Source of the DNA: Acephala macrosclerotiorum | Taxonomy: Eukaryota; Ascomycota; Leotiomycetes; Helotiales; Mollisiaceae | DNA: 64,000 nt | Reading direction: 5' to 3' | Assembly (NCBI GenBank): GCA_014904845.1 | Contig: MU119216.1 | Location: 248,001-312,000, forward strand | Shown here: in pieces, positions 1 through 11,039 of the stretch | Numbering within the stretch: the stretch's first letter is position 1 | How the letters are laid out: each line of letters opens with the position of its first letter | The notes under the pieces: model-generated | The model's input: the letters and a program-made list of their open reading frames with translations, nothing else | What the model was told of the DNA's origin: nothing | The model's database searches: none | Translations under genes and position numbers: made by a program

Positions 1-1203
1 GACGGGAACAGGTTCGAAGAAGGGGGGGTATGACTTACGGCTGGATTGAAAATTTGAAATGCATGTCTCATCGATTAAATTGTCAGCTAGGAATACCATG
101 ACTGTCTCTACTTTCCAAACTTGAAAGAACATATTCGTGCTCTGCAGAAACGAAGTTGCATTTCTGAGAATCCAGGTCGCAGTGTCCACGGTAAAAGTTC
201 CACCACTTTCCGCAATGTCCCTTCCATCGCAATGCCACTTACATCCGTGTGAGAAAGGGGTGTTATAAATGCAAGCACTCATAGTCCTAATTTCTCATGC
301 ATTTTAGATTCTCCAATGTCCCAGAAAATTCCGAACATCGAGTTTCTTGGTTCCGCTGTTGATCCTGCCTTCCACTTCTGGCTGACCTTCTTTCCGAGTC
401 AAGGAACGGCTCTCGTCATAGATCGGAAGGAACTCGAGAGAAAAGGAACGGGCGGCTACCACGCCCGCCATGTACGTTGAAGGAAGGGACGTCCTGGCAC
501 CGGGGTAGACGAGGTAAGGCATGCATCCCAGAGACACCAATTCTCTGAACCAACGTAGCTTTTTCATCATCCTTACTCTCCAGCATAATCCCAGATCCTG
601 GCATGGAACTCCATGACTTTCACCACAGCCAAGGTAATTCCCATCTCGATCTCTTGACAAAATATCGTGCTGACAAAGCAAGCATACATCTGCCCTTCTC
701 CGCTTTTATATCTCCGGGAATTTGGCATGCAAAGCTAGGGATCCTGGAATGCATACGTAGTAAGCTATGCTCCAACCTTATTCCGAGACCCCGCTCGGCT
801 CTACGTTTTCGTCCAGAAAATCCCATAGGTGGATGTATGCTGACAATACCTCGCATCATGTAGTGCTACAGCAAGGCCGAATGACGAGTTGGAGTGGCGT
901 TTCTCCTTGGAGATGTGCTCCTCGTGTGGTACTTGCACAGTTCCCATACTAGGGAAAAAGAGTTTGCGAGAGAAGAATTGGAGCTACGGTTTCGTAAGGA
1001 TCGTATGATTGAGTATGGTTTTGCTGGAAGTGGACAGTTTGTTGAATTAAGAGGCAAGGATTTCTATAATGGTAGAGTATATAGGGAGGAGATTTGCCTG
1101 AAGATATTGCTTTCTCTTGTTCCGTACTTCACTTCTCATCATCATTTTATCACTTGACTCCTGGATTTGGAATTTCGTGCTCTGATAACCATAATCGAAT
1201 TCA
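1..1203. other. Intergenic, no gene recognised
   Basis: Only short overlapping open frames on both strands, none with a recognisable domain or a convincing splice pattern. The last few hundred bases should hold the promoter and 5' leader of the nitric oxide reductase gene that starts at 1204. Confidence 0.55.
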
Positions 1204-2699
1204 ATGTGTAAGAAACTCGAACGTTTTATACAGAAAAAAGCGAAATTAACCTCCCGCTCATAGCTCCACCTAAATTCCCCTTCTCACGTCCATCGGGGAC
1301 CGAGCCACCGCTCGAGTATGCCCGCCTCCGAGCCACTGAGCCCGTATCTCAGGTTGAGCTATTCGATGGAAGTCTTGCTTGGTTGGTTGTCAAGCATAAG
1401 GATATTTGCAGTGTATTGACTGATCAGCGGTTGTCCAAGGTTTGTTTTCCCTTCTAGACATTGAACATAGTTTCAAGAAAGTCCAACTCAGGTTCATTGG
1501 GGTCAAGACTAAGGAGAAACAGCAACGCACTCGTCCCGGCTTCCCAGAGTTGTCCGCTGGAGGAAAAGAAGCAGCAAAGAACAAGCCCACTTTCGTGGAT
1601 ATGGACCCGCCAGACCACATGCACCAGAGGCAAGTCTACATTAGACACGATAGGGCTAGAAAATCTGACGATGCAAATGCAGAAGCATGGTCGAATCACT
1701 CTTCACTAAAGAGCACATCGATAGCACGCGTCCGCAGATCCAGAAAACGGTCGACTCACTACTTGATGCCATCATCAAAGAAGGCAGCTCTCAGCCAGTC
1801 GACCTCGGCGACAAATTCGCGGTTCCGGTTCCTTCTTATGTAAGTCACTTGACCGTGGATGAAAGCTGTGCTGATTGTCCTAGACCATCTACAGTATCCT
1901 CGGAGTCCCATTCTCGGACCTCGAACGCCTGACAACTTTCGCAGCTATCCGTGGAAACGGGTCTGCCACCGCGTCGGAAGCTTCTAATGCCAACGCAGCT
2001 CTCCTTTCGTATATGGGCCAGCTCGTCGAGGAACGACTCTCAGAGCCCAAGGATGATCTCATCAGTCTCCTTGTCAAGGAACAGCTCATTCCAGGGCACC
2101 TGAACAAGGATGATGTCGTTCAAATTGCGTTCCTTCTCCTCGTTGCAGGGAATGCAACAATGACGAGTATGATCCTTCTTGGTGTCATAACACTCCTTCA
2201 ACATCCAGAGCAACTGAAATTCTTGGAAAGTGACCCAGGGAAGTGGGCAGCTCCTTTCGTAGAAGAGCTGTGTAGGTTCCATACCGCTTCTGCGCTGGCG
2301 ACAAAGAGAGTTGCGAAAGAGGATGTTGTGATTGGAGGGAAGCTGATTAAGGCTGGTGAGGGCATCATTGCTGCTACCCAGTCTGGGAATAGGGATGAAG
2401 AGGTGTTTCCTAATCCGGATATTTTCGATATGAGGAGACCGAGAGGGGAGGAAGAAGCGTTGGGATATGGGTGGGGAGAACATCGATGCGTCGCGGAGTG
2501 GTTGGCCAGGGCAGAGTTGGAAATTGTGTTTGGTGAGTCTTCTGTATGGTGAGTCGTCGTTGAGTGGGTTGCTGATCTTGAACAAGCTACGTTGTGGCAG
2601 AAGCTGCCTAACTTGAAGCTCGCGATACCGTTCGAAGAAGTGAAATATTCACCACCAAAGAAAGATGTTGGACTTAGTGAACTGCCTGTTGTCTTCTGA
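1204..2699 (+). CDS. CYP55A: Cytochrome P450 nitric oxide reductase (P450nor, CYP55 family)
   Basis: Fungal P450nor reduces 2 NO to N2O using NADH directly and is the signature enzyme of fungal denitrification. Six exons are inferred: 1204-1207, 1264-1439, 1523-1629, 1683-1839, 1884-2532 and 2587-2699, giving 401 residues, against about 403 for the Fusarium enzyme. Family blocks seen are [12 protein letters not shown] near the N-terminus, [37 protein letters not shown] (I-helix), [11 protein letters not shown] and the heme loop [12 protein letters not shown] with the Cys ligand; the usual Phe of this loop is Tyr here. The start needs a 4-nt first exon (ATGT) because the next exon has no in-frame ATG; a stop lies just upstream in that frame. 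Intron 3 (1630-1682) uses a GC donor (AG|GCAAGT). The donor at 1634 would break the frame. No lesion is visible, so the gene is probably functional. It could be mitochondrial or cytosolic; no targeting presequence is seen in this model. Confidence 0.93.
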
Positions 2700-3468
2700 T
2701 GTGTAGGATTTGGAAAGCTAGCAGTGTACAATCTCCTCTTCATAGTACGATAGGCCAAATACCATTTCTTCGAGGTCTCCTTTGACAGTACGATTCCTGC
2801 CAGGGCATTTGCTGAAGTGCCAGTTGATATCGTAATAGGCCTCGAAGTAGTTTTGATTTGAAGGTAGGCAAAGTGCCATGCATTCGGGCTATGCCTTCTA
2901 GCCTAAGGAAGTCGATTCTGACGAGCTAAGACAAGGTGTGAATCGTGCTTCGAATAGGTAATGTCTGTGCTTGCATTCGAGAATCTGGATGGGAAAATTC
3001 CAACGAGCTCGATTCTTCTTTCATGTATACTGTCAACATTATCTCGCTCAATCTGGGTGATACTAAGGTATGGGGATCATATTTGCGTGCTCATGAAGAC
3101 CTCAGCCTGAGGGAACATAGGGCAGGACGAAGAGGATTACTTATAAGAAATGCTCCGAACAAGAGCCCTGTTTCCGATCAATGTTGCCTGGAGACAGACT
3201 CGAGGGTCCCATGCCCACTCCCACCATGGCTTAGACAATGTTGGAAGCGCATGGAGTATTAATAGACTATGTGACTGCAGGGGCGGCCGAAAGACTTTTT
3301 GCCCGACGGCCATGGCGAAGGGAATGGTAGGTAGCATCAATTATATAAGATAGCTCCTCCCCGTCGTTTCCAGATGAAGATTCTTCTGCTTGTTCCTGTT
3401 GCAGAGCCTCATGTCAATTGATCAGAGCCTCGAGCCGTGTCTCAAACATCATATCCTGCATCATCAAC
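2700..3468. other. Intergenic, no gene recognised
   Basis: Holds the 3' end of the P450nor transcript and the upstream region of the next gene. Short open frames (for example 2945-3262) show no recognisable protein features. Confidence 0.55.
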
Positions 3469-4639
3469 ATGGGTCAAGTGCAAGCCACTGACTCTGACAC
3501 ATCATTAGGCTCCAACGCCCTTTCCCATGCAAGCATCTTTGAGTCATTTGCCAGCAATGATTCGCTTTGGAGTTGGGATGCCTCCTCGCTTTGGTAAGCC
3601 TTGTCGGCCCTCTGATCTCGCTTGCAAAAAGGGCCTAACCAATCACAGCGACAGTCCTCTAGTATCAACGTCAACCACAGCGTCGCCCAGCTTCGATGGA
3701 TGGGCTTGGTTGCAAAACGAGGCATACTTCCTGCCTGAAGTCTTGTGGCCTCCGAATGATGCATTAGGAGGATGCTCCGGTCCGAGTCTCCGACGAGGCT
3801 CTGGCGACTACTCTTTCCAGCCACCGAGCCGTTCAGTGAACCTTAGCGGCCTCGAGGGTCAGGCTGTCTTCCCAGATAGAGACGAGACAGTTGTATTTCA
3901 TTCTCCTATTCTGCGATCCTCGACTCCAAGACAGTTTCAATGCGACTGGCCACGATGTGTAAAGGCGGGATCATTCAGCAGCGTCGAGGCATGGAAGAAC
4001 CACATAAAGGAGCATGCTCGAAGTGTCCGCAACTCCTGGAAGCCTTTGGAGCCTTGTTGTTGGTACGGATGTCCATCGAAAGCTCGCCACAAAACCTCAA
4101 AATTGTTTGAAGACCATCTCAACAATATCCATATAAATCCGCTGATCTGTACGGTCGAGGGTTGTAAACACAAGAAACCTTTTCGAGGAAAGGCAGATCT
4201 CCAACGCCATATAAGTTCAGTCCATATTGACGGAGTAAAGTCTCGATGTCCGTTTCCGAGGTGTATGTCGGAGGGAAGAGATTTCAGCAGGAAGGATAAA
4301 TTGATCTCCCATCTGCGAGAGATTCATGACACTGATCCGTGTCCATTCTCCCACTGTATTGGGGGGTTGAACCCGATGATTGACAGTACCGCAAAGCACA
4401 TAGGAAAGCTCCATGGGGAGTTTGAATGTGGTCTGAGGTCCTGCAGAAGATCTCTTTCTCAGTTCTGTGAGCGAGGATTCCTGGAGCATCTTCAGCTTGA
4501 CCACAACATGAGATGGGAGCTGGTCCTAAAGACAAGAGATGCTGCAAAAAGCTTGGGCAGTGGGACCATAAGGGATGAGCATATAATGAGCATGGAGGTG
4601 GAGGACTGCAGTGTCTGTTGTGCCTTCAGTCAGAGATGA
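3469..4639 (+). CDS. C2H2 zinc-finger protein
   Basis: Two exons, 3469-3593 and 3649-4639, give 371 residues. The intron (3594-3648) has a GTAAGC donor, a CTAAC branch site and a CACAG acceptor. I prefer the ATG at 3469 over a later ATG at 3527 lying in another frame, because the spliced N-terminus (MGQVQATDSDTS... ending in a Trp/Asp/Ser-rich segment) reads as protein and joins the finger frame. The C-terminal half has a run of about five or six Cys/His units, starting FQCDWPRCVKAGSF, then CCWYGCPSK, LICTVEGCKHKK, CPFPRCMSEG, CPFSHCIGG and FECGLRSCRR, each followed by HxxxH-type spacing. Several are irregular. It is probably a nuclear DNA-binding regulator; its target is unknown. It is followed about 2.5 kb downstream by another zinc-finger gene of similar layout on the same strand. 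Confidence 0.8.
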
Positions 4640-7166
4640 GCCATGATCAGCGTTGAGGAATAGATAATCGAGACAAAGGAGGTAGGAGGTACTCACTGAG
4701 ATTCTGGTCACCGCAATACACTTGGCACATTTGCTTTGGGATTCGGAACTAAGAGAAGATACTTAACTCCCATTTGAATAGAAGACAACATGGTACGACA
4801 CAAGATTGACAGTTTTGTCTTCAGACTAAAGAGCAGAGGGAGGCAACATTTGGAGTATATAGCAAACAAACAAGCCAACTTCGCTATTAAGTTTGATCTT
4901 GCAATGGTGCCAATAACCCAAACTCAGTTTCCCGAAGTTCACCGGTGTTAATGGTACGCTGCGTGCTAATCGAGACCAGTGTACAATATGTACTAGATGG
5001 TGCACCTCAAAATAGAGTTTCGGTCTGTTCTTGGGCCGAAGTACAGGGTCTAATTGCGCTGAGTGTGCATGTTGAATACTTGGGTATCTCAGGAAAGTAC
5101 TCCTCTGCATTGTCGGTTGAAGGAAGGGCATTGTAGAGCATGTTGCGCGAAGAAAAAGTAGTGGAATCTCGTCTAATATAATTTGAGTGAGCTCTGGTGC
5201 CCCAAACAAGCCATCCATGCGGCGACATGTCATCTCTTAATTAAGAGTCATGACCAGCACATTCTTTGCTCTCGACGCAAGGACATCGTATTTAAGCTTA
5301 AACCAAGATAAATCTCGCGTTAGTGCACTACCTGTGAAGAAGGAGTAAATTCCTCGTTCACGTGACCCATTGTCAAGATCGGGCGATGAGTGTCGTCTTC
5401 ACTTTGGGTTCTCTCCGTTTTCATCGCGATCTGTGCTGTTGAGGCAGGATCTAGTCTTGATATATACCTAATAAGCGAACTCAAGTTGCATTGATAGCCT
5501 CGCAAGTGCTACGGCTTGGGTGATTGTGCGCCCCAGGGTGTATCTTCACCCGATTGTAGTCAATTTCGTTTGAGGAGTACGAGGGCTTTTCGAGCCGCTT
5601 CATCCAGTTGTTGTCTTTCGTTTTCACTGTATATAATGATGGTGTTCCCTCGATCCCCTCGATGTTTATTGAAGAAAGCTGCCGTTTGTCCGAGGCTGGG
5701 GAGGATTGCGAATACGGCCCCAGCCTACTTTTATCGATTCTCCTCCTTGCATGAAACCATCTCCTCTCAACCAATCAAAAGTCCACCAATGACACCCACT
5801 GCTCAATTCAGTAGAGGTGGCTCCAGACCATGACCAGAAACAGTACGGAGCGCGTGGAAAAGGGGGGGCCAGATTGATAACATGGTGTATGTTGCGAATT
5901 GCGATTCCTAAAACCGCTCGATTCCCCGCTTGTGTTGTTTTCTGAACCTGTTGTCTGTTCGACGCGCGAAAACCTCAATTGCGCTGGCGAGACTCGACAC
6001 AAAACGCCTGAGTGTCTGCCCAACTCGAAGCCTTTCCTCTTCACCACACAGCCGCGTCACAATGCCTTTTTGGCGGACAACGCGGTAGATTGGCCTATCA
6101 CCGCGCTCCCACTCGGTATGCCAAAAGGGAATCGTGTCTACGCATTTGCGTGTTGGGAGGTAAGAATGGCCGAGCGATGAAGCTTTCAAGTGCTTTACTT
6201 CTCGCGAATCAGAGAATAGCCCTTAGTAACCTTAGAAGTAAGGTTATTCAGCGATGAGGCGGAGGCCGGTGACAATTGCTGTCGCCGAATCATCACGATA
6301 CTAAGGTGTGAACACTTTTTGCACTTTTATGATCACAGAATACGACTGACAAGCAACAGTGATGACTGCCAACTATCCCTTCATCGCATGCCTTCGATGT
6401 AGACCATTCGCACCAACCCACAGCGAGGCAACCAGGCTAGGCGAAAGAATTTGTCGTGACAAAGTGAGCATGGTGTTGAGGCCCTCTCGTCAAATTAGCT
6501 CCAAAGCCCGAATATCAAGCTATGACCATCCACCGTATCACACTACCTCAACACGACAACCTCGACTTAGATGCTTCATGCTCTGATGGCAAAAGCCGGA
6601 AGCAGTGCAAGGCTTCTAGGTATTCAATACATTTGCACCTTTCAAAATCACAGATTCTTTCCTCTGGGTCTTCGAAATATTTCCTGCATCACCAACCCTT
6701 GCTTATTAGGCCGTCTTCCAACTGGTACCTTGGACGTCCTACTGCGACATAAATTTGGTTACTTGATACTCCATTCAAGCTCCTGGTTGGTGACAAGTTC
6801 TCTATGACGGATAACTTAGCTCGACGCCCTGTTTGTAGCGAGGTATATTACATCCCAGTCCCCCCTCCGCTGGCATCTCCCTCAATATCACTTCCTTCGA
6901 CCACACCATCGCAGCTCAACAAACACTGTATTAATTTACAACCTTACGAGTCCGCCAGCAGATTTAATTTGGTCTCTCCTCTGACATAAACTCGTTAGTG
7001 AGTAGGAAAATAATCGGTATCCGTTCTCCGTATCAACCGCCCCAGGACCACCACCAACAACGCCGTTCTGGATATATTTCGGCTTCAAAGGCTCTCTCTT
7101 GGATTTTGCTCGATCGATTTCATCGTCGTACAATATCAAGTCAGCCGTCAGCCGTTATAACACATC
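4640..7166. other. Long non-coding stretch between two zinc-finger genes
   Basis: No convincing gene in 2.5 kb. Open frames such as 4826-5233 (minus), 5516-5833 and 5899-6180 have no recognised domain, and overlapping frames compete on both strands. The last several hundred bases are pyrimidine-rich and may be the promoter and leader of the gene starting at 7167. Confidence 0.5.
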
Positions 7167-8309
7167 ATGCCTAGGAAAAGAAAGGACAGACACGAACGCG
7201 CGGAACTTCAGCAGACGCATCGAACACCACCTCAGCGAAAATACAACGTCTTATCCCCCTCTTCAGCTATGGTACGTGGTCGATTTTCACCTGAATCTCC
7301 TCGCCACTCGTCTCAAGTGCTCGCCGAACCTTCTACGCCCAGCTACAGCTCTACGGTGAGCCCCTCGCTGTACCTCACACCGACCACTTTCACACCTCCT
7401 CCATTCGATCAAAGACCATTTCCTGTAAGGGCCATCAGCAATCTTGCCCAAGATTTTCCCTCTCCTCCTACCTACCGATCCTTCGACTCCACGCAAAGAC
7501 GGAGCAAAATCATGGAGGAAACCTTGCACCCTCCACAGGCTCATGCAATTCACCTTCATGCGCCAAACCCCTTGCTTGCGACTGCACCTTATAGCGAAAC
7601 ATCATATGGCTTCCTTCGTGAAAGACCGGATGTTCCAAGTCCGTTGATTCCGCAATCATACGGTGGCACTGAGACCCATCGCTCGGAATCTCCTATAATC
7701 GATCTGCCGTATTGTCCATCGCCTTGCCATCTGTGCCATGGTCTGCAAGCAACAGATCAAGGTACAACGATTGTTTACGATACTTTCGACGACTGGAACG
7801 TTCACTTCTTGAAGGATCATGAAGGCCCGACTCGCTGGATAATCACGAAATGCCCCTGGAGAGAATGCACAACCAAGGTTACTTTCGCGACACTCAAGCT
7901 GTGGCTCGATCACGTCCGCATCGTGCATCAAAAGTCTTTCTACTGCGAACGCCCGGGCTGCAAGATTGCTCTTGGAGGTCCGAACCCAAGACCTTTTGGA
8001 AGCCAAGCAGACCTCAAGCGACATGGTCTTACCAAGTCACATCTCGCTCCAGTCCTCTGCAATAAACCTGGCTGTCCAGGAAAGGAGAACCTAAACCGCC
8101 GAGACAAACGAACCAAACACGCGCTCGAGTACCACGGTCAAATTCTTTGCACAGTCGCCAGTTGTCTTCGTGGGCGACATATCGGGGAAGATTATTTCGG
8201 CTTTGCTACCTATGACGATCTCTTTGCTCACCTGCGAGAGAAGCATCCTTTCGAAGATGGAGGCATGCTTCCGGGCTATGGCATGACCACACCTTCCTCT
8301 GCCTATTGA
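7167..8309 (+). CDS. C2H2 zinc-finger protein, second in the pair
   Basis: Single open frame of 380 residues with no intron needed. The N-terminus is basic (MPRKRKDRHER), a possible nuclear localisation signal, followed by about 150 residues rich in Pro, Ser and Thr. The C-terminal half carries Cys/His units: CHLCHGLQ...HFLKDH, CPWRECTTK...HVRIVH, YCERPGCK...LKRHGLTKSH, LCNKPGCPG...HALEYH and CTVASCLRG...HLREKH. The arrangement resembles the gene at 3469-4639, so the two are probably old duplicates or members of one expanded family. Likely a nuclear DNA-binding protein. Directly downstream lie remains of an Est1-type-domain gene. Confidence 0.8.
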   Translation: MPRKRKDRHERAELQQTHRTPPQRKYNVLSPSSAMVRGRFSPESPRHSSQVLAEPSTPSYSSTVSPSLYLTPTTFTPPPFDQRPFPVRAISNLAQDFPSPPTYRSFDSTQRRSKIMEETLHPPQAHAIHLHAPNPLLATAPYSETSYGFLRERPDVPSPLIPQSYGGTETHRSESPIIDLPYCPSPCHLCHGLQATDQGTTIVYDTFDDWNVHFLKDHEGPTRWIITKCPWRECTTKVTFATLKLWLDHVRIVHQKSFYCERPGCKIALGGPNPRPFGSQADLKRHGLTKSHLAPVLCNKPGCPGKENLNRRDKRTKHALEYHGQILCTVASCLRGRHIGEDYFGFATYDDLFAHLREKHPFEDGGMLPGYGMTTPSSAY

Positions 8310-8684
8310 GAGCTGCCCCTTGATAGGACTCCTGGTCCTGGTATCTGAACGCATCGGAGGGTTACCTGTACCATTGCCACTATTTCATCCACCTACCAGT
8401 ACCTCTGTCGCTTCTCCCTCGAAGTCCTCATGACGGCCCTCCCTCACCTCCTTCTCACGATCTGCATTAATGATTGCGTTTAAATTCGGCTCAAACGAAA
8501 AACCTCCTGCGATCTTCTACGATTTCCTTATCACGCTCTTTACGATCTGCTCTGATGGACGGACATCAACAGTTTCTCGCATTTCTTTATTGGATTTCCT
8601 TGCTTCATCCGCGCCATTTTACGACGGAAACGGTCTTCTGGGGCCTTGCTCAGGTTTCCGTCTCGTCCAAACCGAAAAAGAAAG

Positions 8685-8721
8685 ACAAAAAACAAAAAAC
8701 AAAAAACAAAAAACAAAAAAA
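8685..8721. repeat. (CAAAAAA)n microsatellite
   Basis: About five copies of a 7-bp A-rich unit (acaaaaa), between the zinc-finger gene and the Est1-type relic. Confidence 0.85.
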
Positions 8722-8890
8722 TTCTAGGGGGTTTTCTGTTAGCATTGGAGTTCTTCGCCATTCTGTGATTTGTCCTTGGGTCCGGTCACTGCCCAACAAG
8801 ATTCGTTACACTGCAAAGCCGACCTTCTCGATCGACAATCTTCTCGCGATGTGGTATCTAGTCGTTGGACGGACTTTGGCGCAAACATAG

Positions 8891-9262
8891 TTCAACAACG
8901 AGCAATGGCAGGCTCTGATTGCGCTCCATCGTACTTTTTAACATGAGTACTACGATTCCTTTCTCGCATCTCAGCACCTGGGCATCTTCTCCCGCCAATC
9001 GGCCTCGAAGTATGCTATGCCTGCGAGGATGTGGCGCCATGGCATCCATTCCTTTCTCGAGCTTCTTCGCCATTGTCCACCGGCTAGTCTCGACCACATC
9101 CTTGCATTCATCTGCCTCGCCTACTCTATGATCACCATGTTGTACGAGACTGTGCCTGCATTTGAGGATACATAGATTGAGTGCCTTGGAGGTCTCGGTC
9201 GATACAGAATGGCAGTCGAGGACGACGACATCGGAGATAGAGAGGTCTGGACAAAAGCTTCG
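8891..9262 (+). pseudogene. Fragment of a fungal Est1-type DNA/RNA-binding domain protein, with stop codons
   Basis: Reading forward from 8891 gives FNNEQWQALIALHRTF, a TAA stop at 8939-8941, then HEYYDSFLASQHLGIFSRQS, then a block with MWRHGIHSFLELLRH and AYSMITMLYETVPAFEDT, a TAG at 9173-9175 where the family has Trp, then IECLGGLGRYRMAVEDDD and DREVWTKASRLW before homology fades near 9262. A further in-frame TAG lies just upstream at 8888-8890. These blocks match, from memory, a widespread ascomycete family annotated with an Est1-type DNA/RNA-binding domain, which is normally several hundred residues long. Start, end and frame are lost, so I call it a pseudogene. The open frame 9209-9682 is the tail of this relic and not a separate gene. 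The TAG at 9173 fits a G-to-A change. The upstream zinc-finger gene may once have been part of the same locus. Confidence 0.75.
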
Positions 9263-11039
9263 CGCCTGTGGAGCAGCACTACATCCGCAGGTCCGACTAC
9301 GTTAACCAAAAGAGGGCAGCCCTTCAATACTCCTGCTCTCGAGGTACTAACCTCCGCACACTCGTCTTTTCCTTCAAAATTTTGGTGCTCTCGATTTCGA
9401 TTTCGGTTTCAATTTCAGCTTCCTTTTTTTTCGGTTCACGAATATACTTTTAATACACCTGCACACACCTCAGCATCAGCACAGAAACATTTTACGGTCT
9501 TTACGATACACACGACCTCCCTCGCGCTCACACCCAGTTCACGCCCACGTTCCTTTCATACGTTCGACACGGTCATATATGAATCAGATCCTGTCACTCC
9601 TCTGCCACGGAAAGCAGACGACTACGTTCCGATATATTTCGGGCATCCGCATGGTTCGGATACACAAAAGTTATCATCATAGATGATCAAAGATGAAAGA
9701 TGAGACAGAAGAAGTTGGGAAGAGGAGGGAAAAGGATGGGAGGAAAGGGAAAATTGGATAGACAAAATACGTTACTGCTTCTGGCCCTCCCGGGCTTGCA
9801 GTTTGCTTTGGAGTTTTGGTTTTGGGTTTATACGTTGACATGCATGGTATGCTCTCATGAGCATATGGCATATTGCTATAATTGGTGTTAGATGGAAGAC
9901 ATAGGTTTCGAATGGGCGTCGTAATGGAGTTATACGATACCCTTGCTTCTTGTATATACTTGGTTCAAAACGCGTTGGGAGAGAGAAGGGACTCGCTGTC
10001 GCGAAAATCTTTCCCTGACAATGGAGGACGGAGGAGGATTATATTCCTAATCAATCCTACTGTCGCAAGACTTTACGCTACTCAAGTCCTCACCTTGCTA
10101 CTCGCTGTGCTAAGCATCTAAACGGTATCATATTGCAATGTGTTAAACTGCCATCTTTTCGTGCCTTTGATGGTATTCGTGAGATGCGCTATATTTCTTA
10201 GAGTAATAGCCTATGAACGCAGGCGCGTGCACCCTGAAACTCAACCACACATCACTACATTATAACGATGACACCCTGAACCACTCCCTCTTTTAGAGTG
10301 CACATGCTCCCCTACCGAGGACAAGGAAGCCATCGGAAGCAGCGAAAGCAATTAGCCTCGTCATACCCTATCCAGATGCTCTCACCCAACTTTACTTCCA
10401 CCCTCACTTAAACACGACCCTAACACCCTTACTCTCCAAACTCGGCTATAGCAAAAACATATCATATTTCAACTCAACACCCTCTCTCAAACGTAGTATC
10501 AAACAACTCCATCTCATACCTCCCGAACAGCGTACAGCGTCGCTAGCGTTAGGAAGATCTTTGCTTTCGCTAAACTGTTTTTCGTTAGCTCCTTCATAAA
10601 AACCCGAAGACGTATACTATTGAGCATAATGTGAAAGTCTACGTTTTTGGGTGTTGGGGACGATTTCTAGAAAAGTGGGAAGTATTCTCACCTAATTCCA
10701 ACACATTGTCTTGGTCCTTTGGAAAAGGAGACAAGATACCGTTCGAGTGAACGGCCGCGACTTGGAGCGTCGGCCTAAAGCTTGGGGAGGAAGGAGTGGG
10801 AGTCTGTGAAGATGGTTTCGTTGTGGTGCATTGAGACCGCGGACATTCGTATTGGTGTCTGGAGGGTGTAATTAGTGTAAGTCTTTGGCCCAAAATATAT
10901 CTAATTGTGGTGGACGGATTTGATTACTCCTGCTGGAATATCCCAAAGCTGGAATTTGAGGTCTTGAGGCGCGAATATTTATAATTCTCGCGCAGCTGAG
11001 ACGACTTGAGACGCCGTAGAAGAGCCTAATTCGGAGTGA
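9263..11039. other. Gene-poor stretch with one start-less open frame
   Basis: No gene recognised. An open frame without an ATG runs from about 10351 to 10598 on the plus strand. It reads like protein (LVIPYPDALTQLYFHPHL, later IPPEQRTASLALGRSLL) and is preceded by an ATTAG that could be an acceptor. It may be an orphan exon or relic; I do not recognise the family. A minus-strand frame at 10639-10893 is unsupported. Confidence 0.4.

Noticed and set aside
1634..1682. Ordinary GT-AG intron in P450nor using the GT at 1634
   Set aside because: It would leave the exons out of phase and lose the conserved HQRSMVE; the GC donor four bases earlier fits exactly.
3527..3648. Alternative start of the first zinc-finger gene at 3527
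   Set aside because: It reads through a good intron (GTAAGC, CTAAC, CACAG); the spliced start at 3469 is better.
9209..9682. 157-codon plus-strand frame as a gene
   Set aside because: Its first 18 codons are the tail of the Est1-type relic; the rest is low-complexity sequence without a domain.
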